DNA of 64,000 nt from Ureibacillus yapensis (GTDB taxonomy: Bacteria > Bacillota > Bacilli > Bacillales_A > Planococcaceae). The DNA lies in contig NZ_QWEI01000008.1 of assembly GCF_003515775.1 (NCBI RefSeq), positions 96,835 through 160,834 on the forward strand, written 5' to 3'. A model generated the notes under the pieces. The model was not told the DNA's origin. It worked only from the letters and a program-made list of their open reading frames with translations, and did no database searches. The position numbers and the translations under genes were made by a program. Positions 42,261 to 52,432 of the stretch are shown one piece after another; the first letter of the stretch is position 1; each line of letters opens with the position of its first letter.

Positions 42261-43316
42261 ATGAATTATCCATATATAGAAGAATTTCGACACAGTTTAG
42301 TCGAATGGTTTCATCAAGAAAAACGGGATTTACCATGGAGACGCACATCAGATCCTTATAAAATATGGGTTTCAGAAGTCATGCTCCAACAAACGAGGGT
42401 CGATACCGTCATCCCATATTACAACCGTTTCTTGGATAAATACCCCACTTTGCAGTCTCTTGCATATGCGCCGCAAGAAGAGCTCCTGAAAATGTGGGAA
42501 GGCCTTGGTTATTACTCACGCGCCCGAAATCTGCAAGCAGGTGTAAAAGAAGTTGTAGAAAAGTATGATGCAATCGTTCCGGACACTCGCCATGATATTT
42601 CCAAGTTAAAGGGAATCGGTCCCTATACTGCCGGAGCTATTTTAAGCATTGCCTATAATAAGCCGGAGCACGCGGTTGATGGCAATGTTATGCGCGTACT
42701 GAGCCGTGTTTTGCACATCACGGAAGATATAGCTGTCCCGAAAACCAAAAAAGTATTTGAAGAAGCAGTAGACGCGTTAATCGATGAAGACTATCCAGGG
42801 GATTTTAATCAGGCGTTGATGGATCTTGGCGCCATGATTTGTACTCCAACATCCCCCAAGTGCCTGCTCTGTCCGGTGAGGGATTATTGCACGGCCTTTC
42901 AGGAAGGCGATGCGGACCAGCTTCCCATTAAGTCAAAGAAAACCAAAACAAAAAAAGTGAAATTTGATGTTTTTGTAGCCATAGATAAGGAAGGAAAGTA
43001 TCTAGTGGAGAAGCGCAAAGAAGAAGGGCTATTAGCAAATATGTGGCAATTCCCGATGATTGAATTAAACGAGAATGCAAACAGCATCGAGTCATTTCAA
43101 CATAATTACAATGTCATCATTTTGGAAAAAGCCGATGATAAAGATTTAAACTTCAAGCATATCTTTTCACATCTAACTTGGGAGTTGAATTGTATCTTTG
43201 TTCAAGTAGAACAACAATCAACATTACCGAATGACGCGCTTTTCCTTGCAATGGATAGTATACAAGCTTTGCCAATGCCAGTGCCGATGTTGAAAATTAT
43301 GAATGTTCTGAATTGA
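42261..43316 (+). CDS. mutY: A/G-specific adenine glycosylase MutY (351 aa)
   Basis: Removes adenine opposite 8-oxoguanine. Catalytic E39 is in W-V-S-E-V-M-L-Q-Q-T; the helix-hairpin-helix is L-K-G-I-G-P-Y-T-A-G; the catalytic aspartate is in H-A-V-D-G-N-V-M-R; the 4Fe-4S cluster C-x6-C-x2-C-x5-C is C-T-P-T-S-P-K-C-L-L-C-P-V-R-D-Y-C; a Nudix-like C-terminal domain recognises oxoG. Two adjacent ATGs occur; the second (42261) is 5 nt from GGAGG and is preferred to 42258 (2 nt). Confidence 0.95.
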   Translation: MNYPYIEEFRHSLVEWFHQEKRDLPWRRTSDPYKIWVSEVMLQQTRVDTVIPYYNRFLDKYPTLQSLAYAPQEELLKMWEGLGYYSRARNLQAGVKEVVEKYDAIVPDTRHDISKLKGIGPYTAGAILSIAYNKPEHAVDGNVMRVLSRVLHITEDIAVPKTKKVFEEAVDALIDEDYPGDFNQALMDLGAMICTPTSPKCLLCPVRDYCTAFQEGDADQLPIKSKKTKTKKVKFDVFVAIDKEGKYLVEKRKEEGLLANMWQFPMIELNENANSIESFQHNYNVIILEKADDKDLNFKHIFSHLTWELNCIFVQVEQQSTLPNDALFLAMDSIQALPMPVPMLKIMNVLN

Positions 43317-43385
43317 CTTAATTTAAAAATGTCGAATAATCTCGAAGGGTCCAGACCACAATAAATATCACGGAGGTGATATTAG

Positions 43386-43604
43386 ATGGCAAACAACAAC
43401 AACAGAAACAACAATAACAACAATGATTCACGCAACAACCGCAACAACAACAACAATAACAATAACAACAACAACTTCAACAACAATGAAGAATTTGCTG
43501 TTGAACAAGATTTCCAACAAGCTCGCCAAAACCGCAATAACCGCAACAACAATGCTAACAACGCAAATAACAACAACAATAACGATAACAACAACGACTT
43601 TTAA
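43386..43604 (+). CDS. sspE: Gamma-type small acid-soluble spore protein, Asn-rich (72 aa)
   Basis: Amino-acid store of the spore core. Its position just after mutY and before ygaC matches sspE in B. subtilis. The core E-E-F-A-V-E-Q-D-F-Q-Q-A-R-Q-N corresponds to one gamma-SASP repeat (E-F-A-x-E-x-x-x-x-x-x-R-x-x-N). The flanks, however, are runs of asparagine with a few Arg, Ala and Asp; over half of all residues are Asn. GGAGGTGAT lies before ATG 43386 and a perfect terminator follows. Confidence 0.85.
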   Translation: MANNNNRNNNNNNDSRNNRNNNNNNNNNNNFNNNEEFAVEQDFQQARQNRNNRNNNANNANNNNNNDNNNDF

Positions 43605-43648
43605 TTAAGTCATTTTTTCGCGAGTATGAATAAAGTGAATTCACTTTT

Positions 43649-43681
43649 AGGTATAGACATTGTCTATACCTAAATTTTTTT
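43649..43681 (+). terminator. Terminator of the SASP gene
   Basis: TTTAGGTATAGACA pairs perfectly with TGTCTATACCTAAA and is followed by seven T. Confidence 0.88.
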
Positions 43682-43861
43682 ACCTGCTTCAGCTTGGAAA
43701 ATCCTGCATTCCATTGGATTATTTGAAAAAGATGTTCTTCAAACTACACGTTTTTGGTCAGCATTGCTATAATAGACCTATTAGTGTTAGATGACTCAAA
43801 ATATACCAGCAAAATTATCACCAAGCGATATTCATACATAGACGAAAAGGTGGGCATATCA

Positions 43862-44410
43862 ATGACAATACCTATAGAAGGAGAAACCATACAAATACAT
43901 AGTTATAAACATAATGGTCGCATCCACCGTGTCTGGCAGGAAACGATGGTTTTAAAAGGAACAAAAAATATTTTTATTGGAGCAAACGAACGTACCTTGG
44001 TTACGGAATCGGATGGACGTACTTGGCTGACGAGAGAGCCTTCCATTTGCTACTTCCATGCCGAGCATTGGTTCAATATTATCTGTATGCTTCGTGAAGA
44101 TGGAGTGTACTATTATTGTAATATGAGTTCTCCTTATGTATTTGATAACAATGCAATCAAATATATTGATTATGATCTCGATATTAAAGTATTCCCGGAT
44201 ATGTCCTATACACTTTTAGATGAAGATGAATACGAGCAGCACAAAAAAGAAATGGGGTATCCAGAAGTAATCGATAAAATACTGAAACGCAATGTCACCA
44301 AACTTGTTGGCTGGATTAAGCAAAAAAGAGGTCCATTTGCGCCTGATTTTATCGAGGTATGGACGAATCGATATTTATTTAATAAGGAAATGCATTCCAA
44401 CGAAAAATAA
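43862..44410 (+). CDS. ntdP: DUF402 nucleoside tri/diphosphate phosphatase, YgaC-like (182 aa)
   Basis: Ntdp-family enzyme that hydrolyses nucleoside tri- and diphosphates with a metal. H-S-Y-K-H-N-G-x-x-H-R-x-W near residue 12 and the metal-binding region Y-Y-C-N-M-S-S-P-Y ... Y-I-D-Y-D-L-D-I-K are visible. The upstream frame is open, but AAAGGTGGG lies 7 nt before ATG 43862 and the product M-T-I-P-I-E-G-E fits the family. A TGCTATAAT extended -10 at 43765-43773 may be its promoter. Confidence 0.88.
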   Translation: MTIPIEGETIQIHSYKHNGRIHRVWQETMVLKGTKNIFIGANERTLVTESDGRTWLTREPSICYFHAEHWFNIICMLREDGVYYYCNMSSPYVFDNNAIKYIDYDLDIKVFPDMSYTLLDEDEYEQHKKEMGYPEVIDKILKRNVTKLVGWIKQKRGPFAPDFIEVWTNRYLFNKEMHSNEK

Positions 44411-44416
44411 ATCGGG

Positions 44417-44452
44417 AAGGGGGCGTCTAGCAGAGACACCCTCTTTCTTTAT
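44417..44452 (+). terminator. Probable terminator after ygaC
   Basis: Imperfect stem AGGG.GCGTCT / AGAGACACCCT followed by CTTTCTTTATTT. Confidence 0.5.
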
Positions 44453-44632
44453 TTGGTTAACGAATAGTGGAGTATTTGAAAAGCTTCGAGATGGGGCATA
44501 TTTGTGAAATTACTGATAAAGTAGAGTATAGTGAAATTCAGATGCTCTAAATCGGGAGCTTTAATATCACGAATAGGGGTAAAGCTTGGTAGGCAGAATT
44601 TTGAAGGTTACGCAACAAAGGAAGTGGAAAAG

Positions 44633-46378
44633 TTGGATAGTATTAAACGTTATATGCGCTTTGTCAGACCCTATCGTATGGAAATCTTTTTAACCATCGT
44701 GATTGGGATATTAAAATTTGCTATTCCGTTGTTCATCCCGATCTTGATGAAGATTGTCATTGATAATATCATCGGCGCACCGGACCTGACAAATGGCGAG
44801 AAAATTGAACAGCTAGTCTATTGGCTGGGCGGAACCGTGATTTTATTCTTTATAATTCGACCGCCGATTGAATATTACCGCCAATATTTTGCCCAGCATG
44901 TCGGAAACAAAGTGCTGTTTGATATTCGGCAGGAATTGTTTGGGCACTTGCAAAAACTAAGTTTGAAATATTATGCCAATACACGTGCCGGAGAAGTCAT
45001 TTCTCGGGTAATTAACGATGTAGAGCAAACGAAAAACTTCATCATGATTGGTTTGATGAATCTTTGGCTGGATGTTGCCACAATTTTGATTGCGATTGGC
45101 ATCATGCTGGCGATGGATGTAAAACTGACACTCGTGTCAATTATTGCCTTGCCATTCTTTGCAATCAGCGTGAAGTATTTCTTTGGAAAGCTGCGGGATT
45201 TAACCAGAAAGAGATCGCAGGCTTTGGCGCATGTCCAAAGTTATTTGCATGAACGTGTAAGCGGAATAAGCATCATTAAAAGCTTTGCTTTGGAAAAACA
45301 TGAACAAAAAATTTTCGATAAAGAAAATGGCGAATTTCTGGATCGCTCACTGGATCATACAAAATGGAATGCAAAATCCTTTGCTGTCGTGAACACGATT
45401 ACGGATATTGCGCCGCTTCTCGTTATTAGCTATGCAGGATACCGGGTCATACAAGGAGATTTATCAGTGGGGACAATGGCTGCGTTTTACGCTTATATCG
45501 AACGCTTATATAGCCCGTTGCGCCGCTTGGTAAATTCGTCTACCATGTTAACGCAATCCATTGCGTCAATGGACCGTATGTTTGAATTGATGGATGAAGA
45601 ATATGATGTTCAAGATAAAGAAAATGCCCGTCAATTGCCGGTTGTGGATGGACATGTCTCATTTGAAAAGGTAAATTTCAAATACGAAAAAGACGGCTCA
45701 ATGATATTAAAAAATATCGACTTCGACATATTGCCAGGTCAAACAGCGGCATTCGTCGGGATGAGCGGGGGAGGAAAGTCAACGATCGTCAGTTTGATTC
45801 CCCGCTTTTACGATGTGACGGAAGGTGCCGTTAAAATTGATGGTATGGATGTGAAAGATGCAAACATTCATTCATTAAGAGCACAAATTGGCATCGTCCT
45901 GCAAGATAATATTTTATTTAGCGATTCGGTAAAACAAAATATTTTGATGGGAAAACCGGGTGCAACAGACGAGGAAGTCATTGCTGCTGCAAAAGCGGCC
46001 AATGCCCACGACTTTATCATGACATTGCCGGAAGGGTATGAAACGAAAGTCGGGGAACGCGGCGTTAAACTATCCGGTGGACAAAAACAGCGTGTGGCCA
46101 TTGCCCGTGTATTCTTGAAAAACCCGCCGATTTTAATATTGGATGAAGCAACGTCTGCCCTAGACCTCGAAAGCGAAGCGCTGATTCAGGACTCTCTGGA
46201 ACGTTTGGCAAGTGATCGAACAACGATCATCATCGCTCACCGTCTGTCGACCATCACGCATGCAGACAAGATTTTCGTCATCGATCATGGTGAATTGGTG
46301 GAAGAAGGCAATCATGATACATTGATGAAAAAACAAGGCGCCTATTACGATTTGTTCCAAATTCAAAAATTAGATTAA
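44633..46378 (+). CDS. ygaD: ABC transporter, fused membrane and ATPase domains, YgaD-like (581 aa)
   Basis: A half-size exporter that works as a dimer. Six helices in residues 15-300, then the nucleotide-binding domain with Walker [10 protein letters not shown], signature L-S-G-G-Q-K-Q-R and Walker [13 protein letters not shown]. The substrate is unknown; related proteins export lipids or drugs. TTG 44633 (M-D-S-I-K-R-Y) follows AAGGAAGTGG and gives the usual 580-residue length; longer starts add an unrelated tail. Confidence 0.9.
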   Translation: MDSIKRYMRFVRPYRMEIFLTIVIGILKFAIPLFIPILMKIVIDNIIGAPDLTNGEKIEQLVYWLGGTVILFFIIRPPIEYYRQYFAQHVGNKVLFDIRQELFGHLQKLSLKYYANTRAGEVISRVINDVEQTKNFIMIGLMNLWLDVATILIAIGIMLAMDVKLTLVSIIALPFFAISVKYFFGKLRDLTRKRSQALAHVQSYLHERVSGISIIKSFALEKHEQKIFDKENGEFLDRSLDHTKWNAKSFAVVNTITDIAPLLVISYAGYRVIQGDLSVGTMAAFYAYIERLYSPLRRLVNSSTMLTQSIASMDRMFELMDEEYDVQDKENARQLPVVDGHVSFEKVNFKYEKDGSMILKNIDFDILPGQTAAFVGMSGGGKSTIVSLIPRFYDVTEGAVKIDGMDVKDANIHSLRAQIGIVLQDNILFSDSVKQNILMGKPGATDEEVIAAAKAANAHDFIMTLPEGYETKVGERGVKLSGGQKQRVAIARVFLKNPPILILDEATSALDLESEALIQDSLERLASDRTTIIIAHRLSTITHADKIFVIDHGELVEEGNHDTLMKKQGAYYDLFQIQKLD

Positions 46379-46416
46379 TTATGTACACTGTACGCAAAAA
46401 AGTTAGCGACATTTTA

Positions 46417-46456
46417 ATGCTCGGTAAGTCACTTTTCGACTTACCGGGCATTTTTA
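46417..46456 (+). terminator. Terminator after ygaD
   Basis: ATGCTCGGTAAGTC pairs with GACTTACCGGGCAT around ACTTTTC and is followed by TTTTTAT. Confidence 0.85.
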
Positions 46457-46689
46457 TGTTGGATCAAAATATCCCTGTGATTACGCAATCCGGTTCGAAC
46501 TGCAAGCTGATGATGTAGTCAATTTGTTGGGAATTGTCGACAACTTTAAATCTGCAAAAAGGGATAATTCAACTCTCTTTCGCATAAAAAAATATGATTA
46601 ATAGATTGCAATCTATCTTTTGTATAAGCAGTGATAGAAAAAGAGTCGAAACTAGCAGATGCAGTAACTTTCACACAGGGAGGGACAAG
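46457..46689. other. Intergenic region before the app operon, with possible coding debris
   Basis: No intact gene. A frame ending at 46601 reads ..F-E-L-Q-A-D-D-V-V-N-L-L-G-I-V-D-N-F-K-S without a start and may be a gene remnant. The app promoter should lie here, but no clear -35/-10 pair is seen. Confidence 0.4.
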
Positions 46690-47712
46690 ATGAAAAGAAA
46701 CCTATTATTGAACGTAAAAAATTTAGAAACAACTTTTTTTACAGAGGATGGGAGAATACCGGCAGTTGATCATATTGATTTTCATATATATGAAGGAGAG
46801 ATATTGGGTATTGTCGGAGAATCGGGTTGCGGAAAAAGCGTAACATCACTTTCGATTATGGGACTGGTACCTTCCCCTCCCGGAAAAATTACGTCAGGCC
46901 AAATTCTTTTGAGTGATGTGGATTTGACAAAGCAATCCGAAAAGCAGATGCGCAAGATTCGAGGAAAAGAAGTCGCAATGATTTTCCAGGAACCAATGAC
47001 CTCTTTAAATCCCTTGTATACCATTGGCCAGCAGCTGATTGAAGCGATTTTATTGCACAATAAAAAAATGAAAAAGAAACAAGCGCAAGCAAAGGCAATT
47101 GAAATGATGGGGTTGGTTGGGTTGCCACGGGCAGAACAGTTGATGAAAGACTATCCGCATCAATTATCGGGCGGAATGAGGCAACGTGTCATGATTGCCA
47201 TGGCCCTTTTATGCAATCCAAAATTGTTGATTGCAGACGAACCAACAACTGCGCTTGATGTAACCATTCAAGCCCAGATTCTAAAGTTAATGAAAGAGTT
47301 GAATAAACAATTTAAAACGGCGGTTTTATTAATTACGCATGACCTTGGCGTAGTTGCCGAGGTTTGTGAACGGGTCATCGTCATGTATGCAGGTCAAATT
47401 GTCGAAGAAGCGCCGGTCGAGGAACTCTTCAAAAATCCCCGGCACCCTTATACAAAAGGGTTGATCCAATCTGTCCCCGATATGCGCTATAAAAAAGAAA
47501 CTTTATATTCGATTAAAGGCAATGTGCCAAAACCGGGATCCATTGCGATGGGCTGCCGGTTTGCACCTCGCTGTGAATTTGCCGCCGAGCGATGCACAAC
47601 CGAAAACCCGCCATTATATGACGTGGGTGAAATGAAAGTCCATAAATCAAGGTGCTTCTTGCAGGAAATGGAGGGAAGCGAAATTGCAGAACACGTTATT
47701 GAAAGTCGATAA
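46690..47712 (+). CDS. appD: Oligopeptide ABC transporter ATPase, AppD/OppD type (340 aa)
   Basis: Nucleotide-binding subunit of a peptide importer. Walker A G-E-S-G-C-G-K-S near residue 42, the Q-loop [10 protein letters not shown], signature L-S-G-G-M-R-Q-R, Walker [10 protein letters not shown], and the C-terminal oligopeptide extension with C-R-F-A-P-R-C and E-x-x-R-C. GGGAGGGAC precedes ATG 46690. The order of the five genes is that of appDFABC in B. subtilis; 29 nt overlap the next gene. Confidence 0.92.
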   Translation: MKRNLLLNVKNLETTFFTEDGRIPAVDHIDFHIYEGEILGIVGESGCGKSVTSLSIMGLVPSPPGKITSGQILLSDVDLTKQSEKQMRKIRGKEVAMIFQEPMTSLNPLYTIGQQLIEAILLHNKKMKKKQAQAKAIEMMGLVGLPRAEQLMKDYPHQLSGGMRQRVMIAMALLCNPKLLIADEPTTALDVTIQAQILKLMKELNKQFKTAVLLITHDLGVVAEVCERVIVMYAGQIVEEAPVEELFKNPRHPYTKGLIQSVPDMRYKKETLYSIKGNVPKPGSIAMGCRFAPRCEFAAERCTTENPPLYDVGEMKVHKSRCFLQEMEGSEIAEHVIESR

Positions 47713-48652
47713 TTTAAAGAAATTTTTTCGGAAATCTTCCGGTTCTTTAAAAAAAGCAACACAAATCAAAGCAGTGGATGATATTTCGTTTGAAGTATAT
47801 GAAGGAGAAACGCTCGGAATTGTAGGTGAGTCGGGCTGTGGAAAATCGACCACCGGAAGAATGATCATGCGTCTGCTTGAACCGACGGATGGCACAATCT
47901 CATTTGACGGTGAAGAGTTGTCAAAGCTGCCGAAAAAAGTGATGAGGAAAAAAAGACGGGATATCCAGATGGTTTTCCAAGATCCATATGCCTCCTTAAA
48001 TCCACGGCATACAGTTAAGAAAATACTGGAGGAGCCTTTGATTGTACATGGAATTGGCCATGCAAAAGACCGCAAAGAGCTGGTAGAAGAATTCTTGGAT
48101 ATTGTAGGTTTAAGTCCTTATCATGCAAAACGCTATCCACACCAATTCAGCGGTGGACAAAGACAGCGGATTGGCATTGCGCGGGCGTTAATGACAAATC
48201 CGAAATTGATTATCGCCGATGAACCGGTGTCGGCACTTGATGTTTCCATACAAGCGCAAGTTCTTAACCTGATGCAAAGACTGCAAAATGATTTAAGGCT
48301 TACTTATATTTTTATAGCACATGATCTGGGAGTTGTTCGCCATATTAGCGATCGAGTTGCCGTGATGTATTTAGGGAGAATTGTAGAGTTGGCAGACAGC
48401 GAATCCTTATATACCGAACCTCTTCATCCATATACAAAAGCATTGCTCTCTGCAGTACCAATACCCGACCCAACAGTTGAAAGAGAAAAAATGATCCTGA
48501 TGGGCGATATCACCAATGCCATTCCGGATAGGGGCTGCAAGTTCCAGTCAAGATGCCCTTATTCCACCATCACTTGCAAAATGATTGCACCAAATTTAGA
48601 AGAAGTTAAACCAGGTCATTCTGTTGCGTGTCACTTATACAGTACCGATTGA
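47684..48652 (+). CDS. appF: Oligopeptide ABC transporter ATPase, AppF/OppF type (322 aa)
   Basis: Second ATPase of the peptide importer. Walker [11 protein letters not shown]-loop F-Q-D-P-Y-A-S-L-N-P, signature F-S-G-G-Q-R-Q-R, Walker B A-D-E-P-V-S-A-L-D and a cysteine-containing C-terminus (G-C-K-F-Q-S-R-C-P). The start is TTG 47684, with GGAGGG 8 nt upstream inside appD, so translation is coupled. Confidence 0.93.
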   Translation: MQNTLLKVDNLKKFFRKSSGSLKKATQIKAVDDISFEVYEGETLGIVGESGCGKSTTGRMIMRLLEPTDGTISFDGEELSKLPKKVMRKKRRDIQMVFQDPYASLNPRHTVKKILEEPLIVHGIGHAKDRKELVEEFLDIVGLSPYHAKRYPHQFSGGQRQRIGIARALMTNPKLIIADEPVSALDVSIQAQVLNLMQRLQNDLRLTYIFIAHDLGVVRHISDRVAVMYLGRIVELADSESLYTEPLHPYTKALLSAVPIPDPTVEREKMILMGDITNAIPDRGCKFQSRCPYSTITCKMIAPNLEEVKPGHSVACHLYSTD

Positions 48653-48704
48653 TAACGAATACGCAGCAATGACATATAGATTAAGAAACATGGGGAGGAT
48701 TTCT

Positions 48705-50339
48705 ATGAAGAAAAACAAGCATTGGTTATGGGGAATATTGTTGTTGCTGACTTTTTCCCTGCTATTAGCTGCCTGCAGTGAAGATGAGGGAACAACAGAT
48801 GAGCCGGCAAAAACAGAGGAACCAACGGATGGAACATCGACAGAGGGAGCGGAAGAAGCAGTTCCGCAAGTGTTGGTGTTTGGCCGTGGAGGCGACTCTG
48901 TATCACTTGACCCAGCCATCGTTACGGATGGGGAGTCTTTTAAGGTAACGGAAAATATTTATGAAACGCTGCTGAACTTTGGTGAACAAGATACAACAAT
49001 CAATCCGGGGTTGGCAAAAGAATGGGAAGTTAGTGAAGATGGGTTAACGTATACGTTTCATTTGCAGGAAGGCGTAAAATTCCATGATGGAACAGACTTC
49101 AATGCCGAGGCGGTCGTGAAAAACATTGAACGCTGGAAAGGCGGAGCAGAAGAGCAATACTACTACTTCCATTCCATGTTTAAAGCAGAAGGGGAAGATG
49201 TGATTGCAAGCGTCGAGGCTGCTGATGAATATACAGTAGTATTCACCCTATCTCGTCCACAAGCGCCATTCCTGAAAAATATTGCAATGAGCCCATTTGC
49301 CATTGCATCGCCAACTGCTTTTGAAGCAGCAGGAGATAAATTCGGGGACAACCCTGTTGGAACGGGACCATTCAGATTTGTTGAATGGAAACGCAACGAC
49401 TCGATCACGGTTGAAAAGAATGAAGAGTACTGGCAAGAGGGATTGCCGAAGCTGGATACAATCATTTTCCGTGCCATTCCGGATAACTCCGCTCGCTTAA
49501 ATGCTCTAGTGACAGGTGAAATTGATTTAGCGGATGGCATTAATCCATCTGATGCTGCAACCATTGAAGGAAATGCGGAACTGCAATTAATTGAACGCCC
49601 TTCCATGAATATTGGGTATCTGGGTTTAACGAATACTCGTCCGCCATTTGACAATAAATTGGTGCGTCAAGCTGTAAACTATGCGGTTGATAAACAGGCC
49701 CTTGTCGATGCATTCTTCCAAGGACGTGCAGAGGTAGCGGTCAATCCGATGCCGTCGACAATCAGCGGATATAACGAAGAAATTACAGGTTATGAATATA
49801 ATCCAGAAAAAGCAAAAGAATTATTGGCTGAAGCGGGATATGATGGTTCGGAAATTGAACTGTGGGCAATGCCGGTGCCGCGTCCATACATGCCGGATGG
49901 CCAAAAAGTGGCTGAAGCCATTCAGAAAAATTTAGCGGATGTCGGCATTCCATCAAAAATCGTGACTTTTGAATGGGCGACTTATTTGGAAAAAGCGAAA
50001 AACGGGGAAGCAGATGCATTCCTGCTAGGCTGGACAGGCGATAACGGCGATGCAGATAACTTTATCTATACATTGCTGGATAAAGACACAATCGGAAGCA
50101 ACAACTATTCCTACTATTCAAATGATGAAGTGCATAAGTTGTTGATTGCAGCTCAATCGGAAATTGATGAAGAAAAACGGAATGAGCTGTACAAACAAGC
50201 CCAGGAAATCATTTTCGAGGATGCGCCATGGGTACCGTTAGCACACTCCACGCCATTGCTGGCAGGGAAAAAAGGAGTGGCAAATTACTTGCCGCACCCA
50301 ACAGGTTCCGAAAGCCTAATCAACGTGTCAATGGAATAG
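48705..50339 (+). CDS. appA: Peptide-binding lipoprotein, AppA/DppE type (544 aa)
   Basis: Extracytoplasmic substrate receptor of the importer (SBP family 5). A signal peptide with lipobox L-L-A-A-C (residues 19-23) is followed by an acidic Glu/Thr linker (24-48). The SBP_5 signatures A-K-E-W-E-V-S-E-D-G-L-T-Y-T-F-H-L and V-K-F-H-D-G are seen. GGGGAGG lies before ATG 48705. A hairpin downstream separates it from the permease genes and may raise its relative expression. Confidence 0.93.
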   Translation: MKKNKHWLWGILLLLTFSLLLAACSEDEGTTDEPAKTEEPTDGTSTEGAEEAVPQVLVFGRGGDSVSLDPAIVTDGESFKVTENIYETLLNFGEQDTTINPGLAKEWEVSEDGLTYTFHLQEGVKFHDGTDFNAEAVVKNIERWKGGAEEQYYYFHSMFKAEGEDVIASVEAADEYTVVFTLSRPQAPFLKNIAMSPFAIASPTAFEAAGDKFGDNPVGTGPFRFVEWKRNDSITVEKNEEYWQEGLPKLDTIIFRAIPDNSARLNALVTGEIDLADGINPSDAATIEGNAELQLIERPSMNIGYLGLTNTRPPFDNKLVRQAVNYAVDKQALVDAFFQGRAEVAVNPMPSTISGYNEEITGYEYNPEKAKELLAEAGYDGSEIELWAMPVPRPYMPDGQKVAEAIQKNLADVGIPSKIVTFEWATYLEKAKNGEADAFLLGWTGDNGDADNFIYTLLDKDTIGSNNYSYYSNDEVHKLLIAAQSEIDEEKRNELYKQAQEIIFEDAPWVPLAHSTPLLAGKKGVANYLPHPTGSESLINVSME

Positions 50340-50395
50340 GGTGGAATCAGGGTAGCAAACAAATTTAAAATCTCTAAGCTAGACAGATAGTTTAA

Positions 50396-50428
50396 ATGGG
50401 GGGTCACGGTGCCTCCCATTCTTTTTAG
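50396..50428 (+). terminator. Partial terminator inside the app operon
   Basis: ATGGGGGG pairs with CCTCCCAT around TCACGGTG and is followed by TCTTTTT. It probably lets only part of transcription reach the permeases. Confidence 0.6.
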
Positions 50429-50459
50429 TAAGATTCATTAAAATAAAAGAGGTGAAGAT

Positions 50460-51464
50460 ATGCTTCGTTACATAGGAAAGCGAATTCTTCAGTTAATCCC
50501 AGTGTTGCTAGGAATGACTTTTGTGGTATTTTTGATTATCCGTGCAATCCCGGGGGATCCTGCTCAAGTCATATTAGGGCAGCAAGCGACGGAAGAATCC
50601 ATTAAAGCATTGAGAGAAAAGCTGGGACTTGACCAGCCATGGTACATTCAATACTTTGATTATTTAAAAGGGTTGTTGACCGGGGATTTGGGGGAGTCGC
50701 TGCGTACCAGGCAGCCTATTTCCACGGAAATTTGGCCGTATTTAGCCGCGACGATTGAATTGGCGATTTTCGCAATGATTTTGGCGGTTATTATAGGGAT
50801 GAATGCGGGAATTATTTCAGCTTGGTTCCAGAATTCCTGGTTTGATTATATTGCGATGGTTATTGCGCTTATTGGTGTATCCATGCCGATTTTTTGGCTG
50901 GGTTTGATGGAACAATGGGCGTTCAGCATTGAATTGCATTGGCTGCCGACTTCCGGACGGGAAGAGGTGCGCAATCCCGTTGAAGCAATAACGCATTTCT
51001 ACTTAATTGATACGCTCATTCAAGGGCGATTGGATCAGTTTTGGATTGCGGTTAAACATTTGATCTTGCCGGGAGTAGCCCTTGCAACCATTCCGATGGC
51101 CATTATTGCAAGAATGACGCGGTCATCCATGCTGGAGGTATTGCGCTCGGATTATATTCGTACCGCTAGAGCAAAGGGGCAGAAAATGAGTAAAGTCATT
51201 TACAAACATGCACTTAAAAATGCCTTGATTCCGATTATTACGATTATTGGATTGCAAACGGGGCTGCTGCTAGGGGGAGCCATTTTAACGGAAACCATCT
51301 TTAGCTGGCCAGGGATAGGGCGCTATATTTATGAAGCAATCGGTTACCGGGATTATACTGTCATCCAATCAGGGATTCTCATAGTCGCTTTTATGTTTGT
51401 GATGATTAATCTCTTTGTCGACCTCCTATACTCAGTAATCGATTCAAGAATTAAATATAACTAG
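50460..51464 (+). CDS. appB: Peptide ABC transporter permease, AppB/DppB type (334 aa)
   Basis: Membrane subunit with about six helices: the first near 9-30, then the loop with D-P-A-Q-V-I-L-G-Q, and the EAA loop (Y-I-R-T-A-R-A-K-G) near 240 that docks to an ATPase. The C-terminal L-F-V-D-L-L-Y-S-V-I-D-S-R-I-K-Y is typical of DppB proteins. AGAGGTGA precedes ATG 50460; appC follows 15 nt after the stop. Confidence 0.93.
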   Translation: MLRYIGKRILQLIPVLLGMTFVVFLIIRAIPGDPAQVILGQQATEESIKALREKLGLDQPWYIQYFDYLKGLLTGDLGESLRTRQPISTEIWPYLAATIELAIFAMILAVIIGMNAGIISAWFQNSWFDYIAMVIALIGVSMPIFWLGLMEQWAFSIELHWLPTSGREEVRNPVEAITHFYLIDTLIQGRLDQFWIAVKHLILPGVALATIPMAIIARMTRSSMLEVLRSDYIRTARAKGQKMSKVIYKHALKNALIPIITIIGLQTGLLLGGAILTETIFSWPGIGRYIYEAIGYRDYTVIQSGILIVAFMFVMINLFVDLLYSVIDSRIKYN

Positions 51465-51479
51465 AAGGGAGTGGGATTT

Positions 51480-52382
51480 TTGCGGGAAATGGTTTCGAAT
51501 TCAGCAGATTTAACCTTGAAAGAAGAAAAAGTAGTTGGACCTTGGAAAGTAGCCTGGCGCACTTTCAGAAAAAGCAAGTCGGCTTTAATCGGCTCAGCGC
51601 TTGTCTTGTTTTTTATAGCGCTTGCCATCTTTGGGCCATTCATTGCACCAGAAGGAATAAACGAACAAAAATTGCAAGACCCGACCCTCCGATTGGCCCC
51701 CCCTTCTAGCGAGTACTGGTTTGGCACAGACGATTTTGGAAGAGATATTTTCTCGCGGGTGGTTTATGGTGCGAGAATTTCATTGGCAGTCGGGTTCCTA
51801 TCCGTGATACTTTCCATCGTTGTAGGCAGTTTCTTGGGTGTCATTGCGGGTTATTATGGGCGTTGGCTGGATACGATCATCTCAAGAATCTTTGATATTA
51901 TGTTGGCCTTTCCGAGCATTTTATTGGCGATTGCCATTGTTTCGATCTTAGGTCCTTCTTTGCAGAATGCGTTGATTGCAATTGCGATTATTAACATTCC
52001 GAATTTTGGCCGCTTGATCCGTTCAAAAGTGTTAAGCGTGAAAGAAGAGGAATATATCGTGGCTGCCAAAGCCATTGGCATGAAAGATTCACGCATTTTA
52101 TATAGACATATTTTGCCGAACTCATTTTCGCCGGTCATTGTGCAAGGCACTTTGGCAATCGCAACGGCCATCATTGAAGCGGCCGCATTAAGCTTTCTGG
52201 GATTGGGAGCGGAAGCGCCGCAGCCCGAGTGGGGAAAAATGCTTTCGGACGCGCGGGTGCATTTGATGACGGCACCTTGGACAATGATTTTCCCTGGGGT
52301 GGCGATTATGTTAACCGTTCTCGGTTTCAACTTAATGGGAGATGGATTAAGAGATGCATTGGATCCAAAGATGAAAAATTAA
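51480..52382 (+). CDS. appC: Peptide ABC transporter permease, AppC/DppC type (300 aa)
   Basis: Second membrane subunit. N-terminal cytoplasmic segment, first helix near 36-58, H/F-G-T-D-D-F-G-R-D-I-F-S-R-V near 85, and the EAA loop (E-Y-I-V-A-A-K-A-I-G) near 195, ending G-D-G-L-R-D-A-L-D-P, the DppC hallmark. AAGGGAG (51464-51470) is 9 nt from TTG 51480, which is preferred to the GTG at 51471 that touches it; ATG 51489 is also possible. Confidence 0.92.
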   Translation: MREMVSNSADLTLKEEKVVGPWKVAWRTFRKSKSALIGSALVLFFIALAIFGPFIAPEGINEQKLQDPTLRLAPPSSEYWFGTDDFGRDIFSRVVYGARISLAVGFLSVILSIVVGSFLGVIAGYYGRWLDTIISRIFDIMLAFPSILLAIAIVSILGPSLQNALIAIAIINIPNFGRLIRSKVLSVKEEEYIVAAKAIGMKDSRILYRHILPNSFSPVIVQGTLAIATAIIEAAALSFLGLGAEAPQPEWGKMLSDARVHLMTAPWTMIFPGVAIMLTVLGFNLMGDGLRDALDPKMKN

Positions 52383-52383
52383 A

Positions 52384-52412
52384 AGAGACGGGCATGTGCT
52401 CGTCTCTTTAAT
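52384..52412. terminator. Bidirectional terminator between appC and cysK
   Basis: AAGAGACG.GC pairs with GC.CGTCTCTT around ATGT. Confidence 0.78.
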
Positions 52413-52432
52413 CTTAATTGCGTGTTACGCTT

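Noticed and set aside
43382..43594. Leucine-rich open frame opposite the SASP gene
   Set aside because: It is the complement of Asn codon runs; poly-Leu is an artefact of AAC/AAT repeats.
46465..46601. Open stretch ending ..D-N-S-T-L-F-R-I-K-K-Y-D before the app operon
   Set aside because: No start codon in frame and no recognisable family; could be chance.
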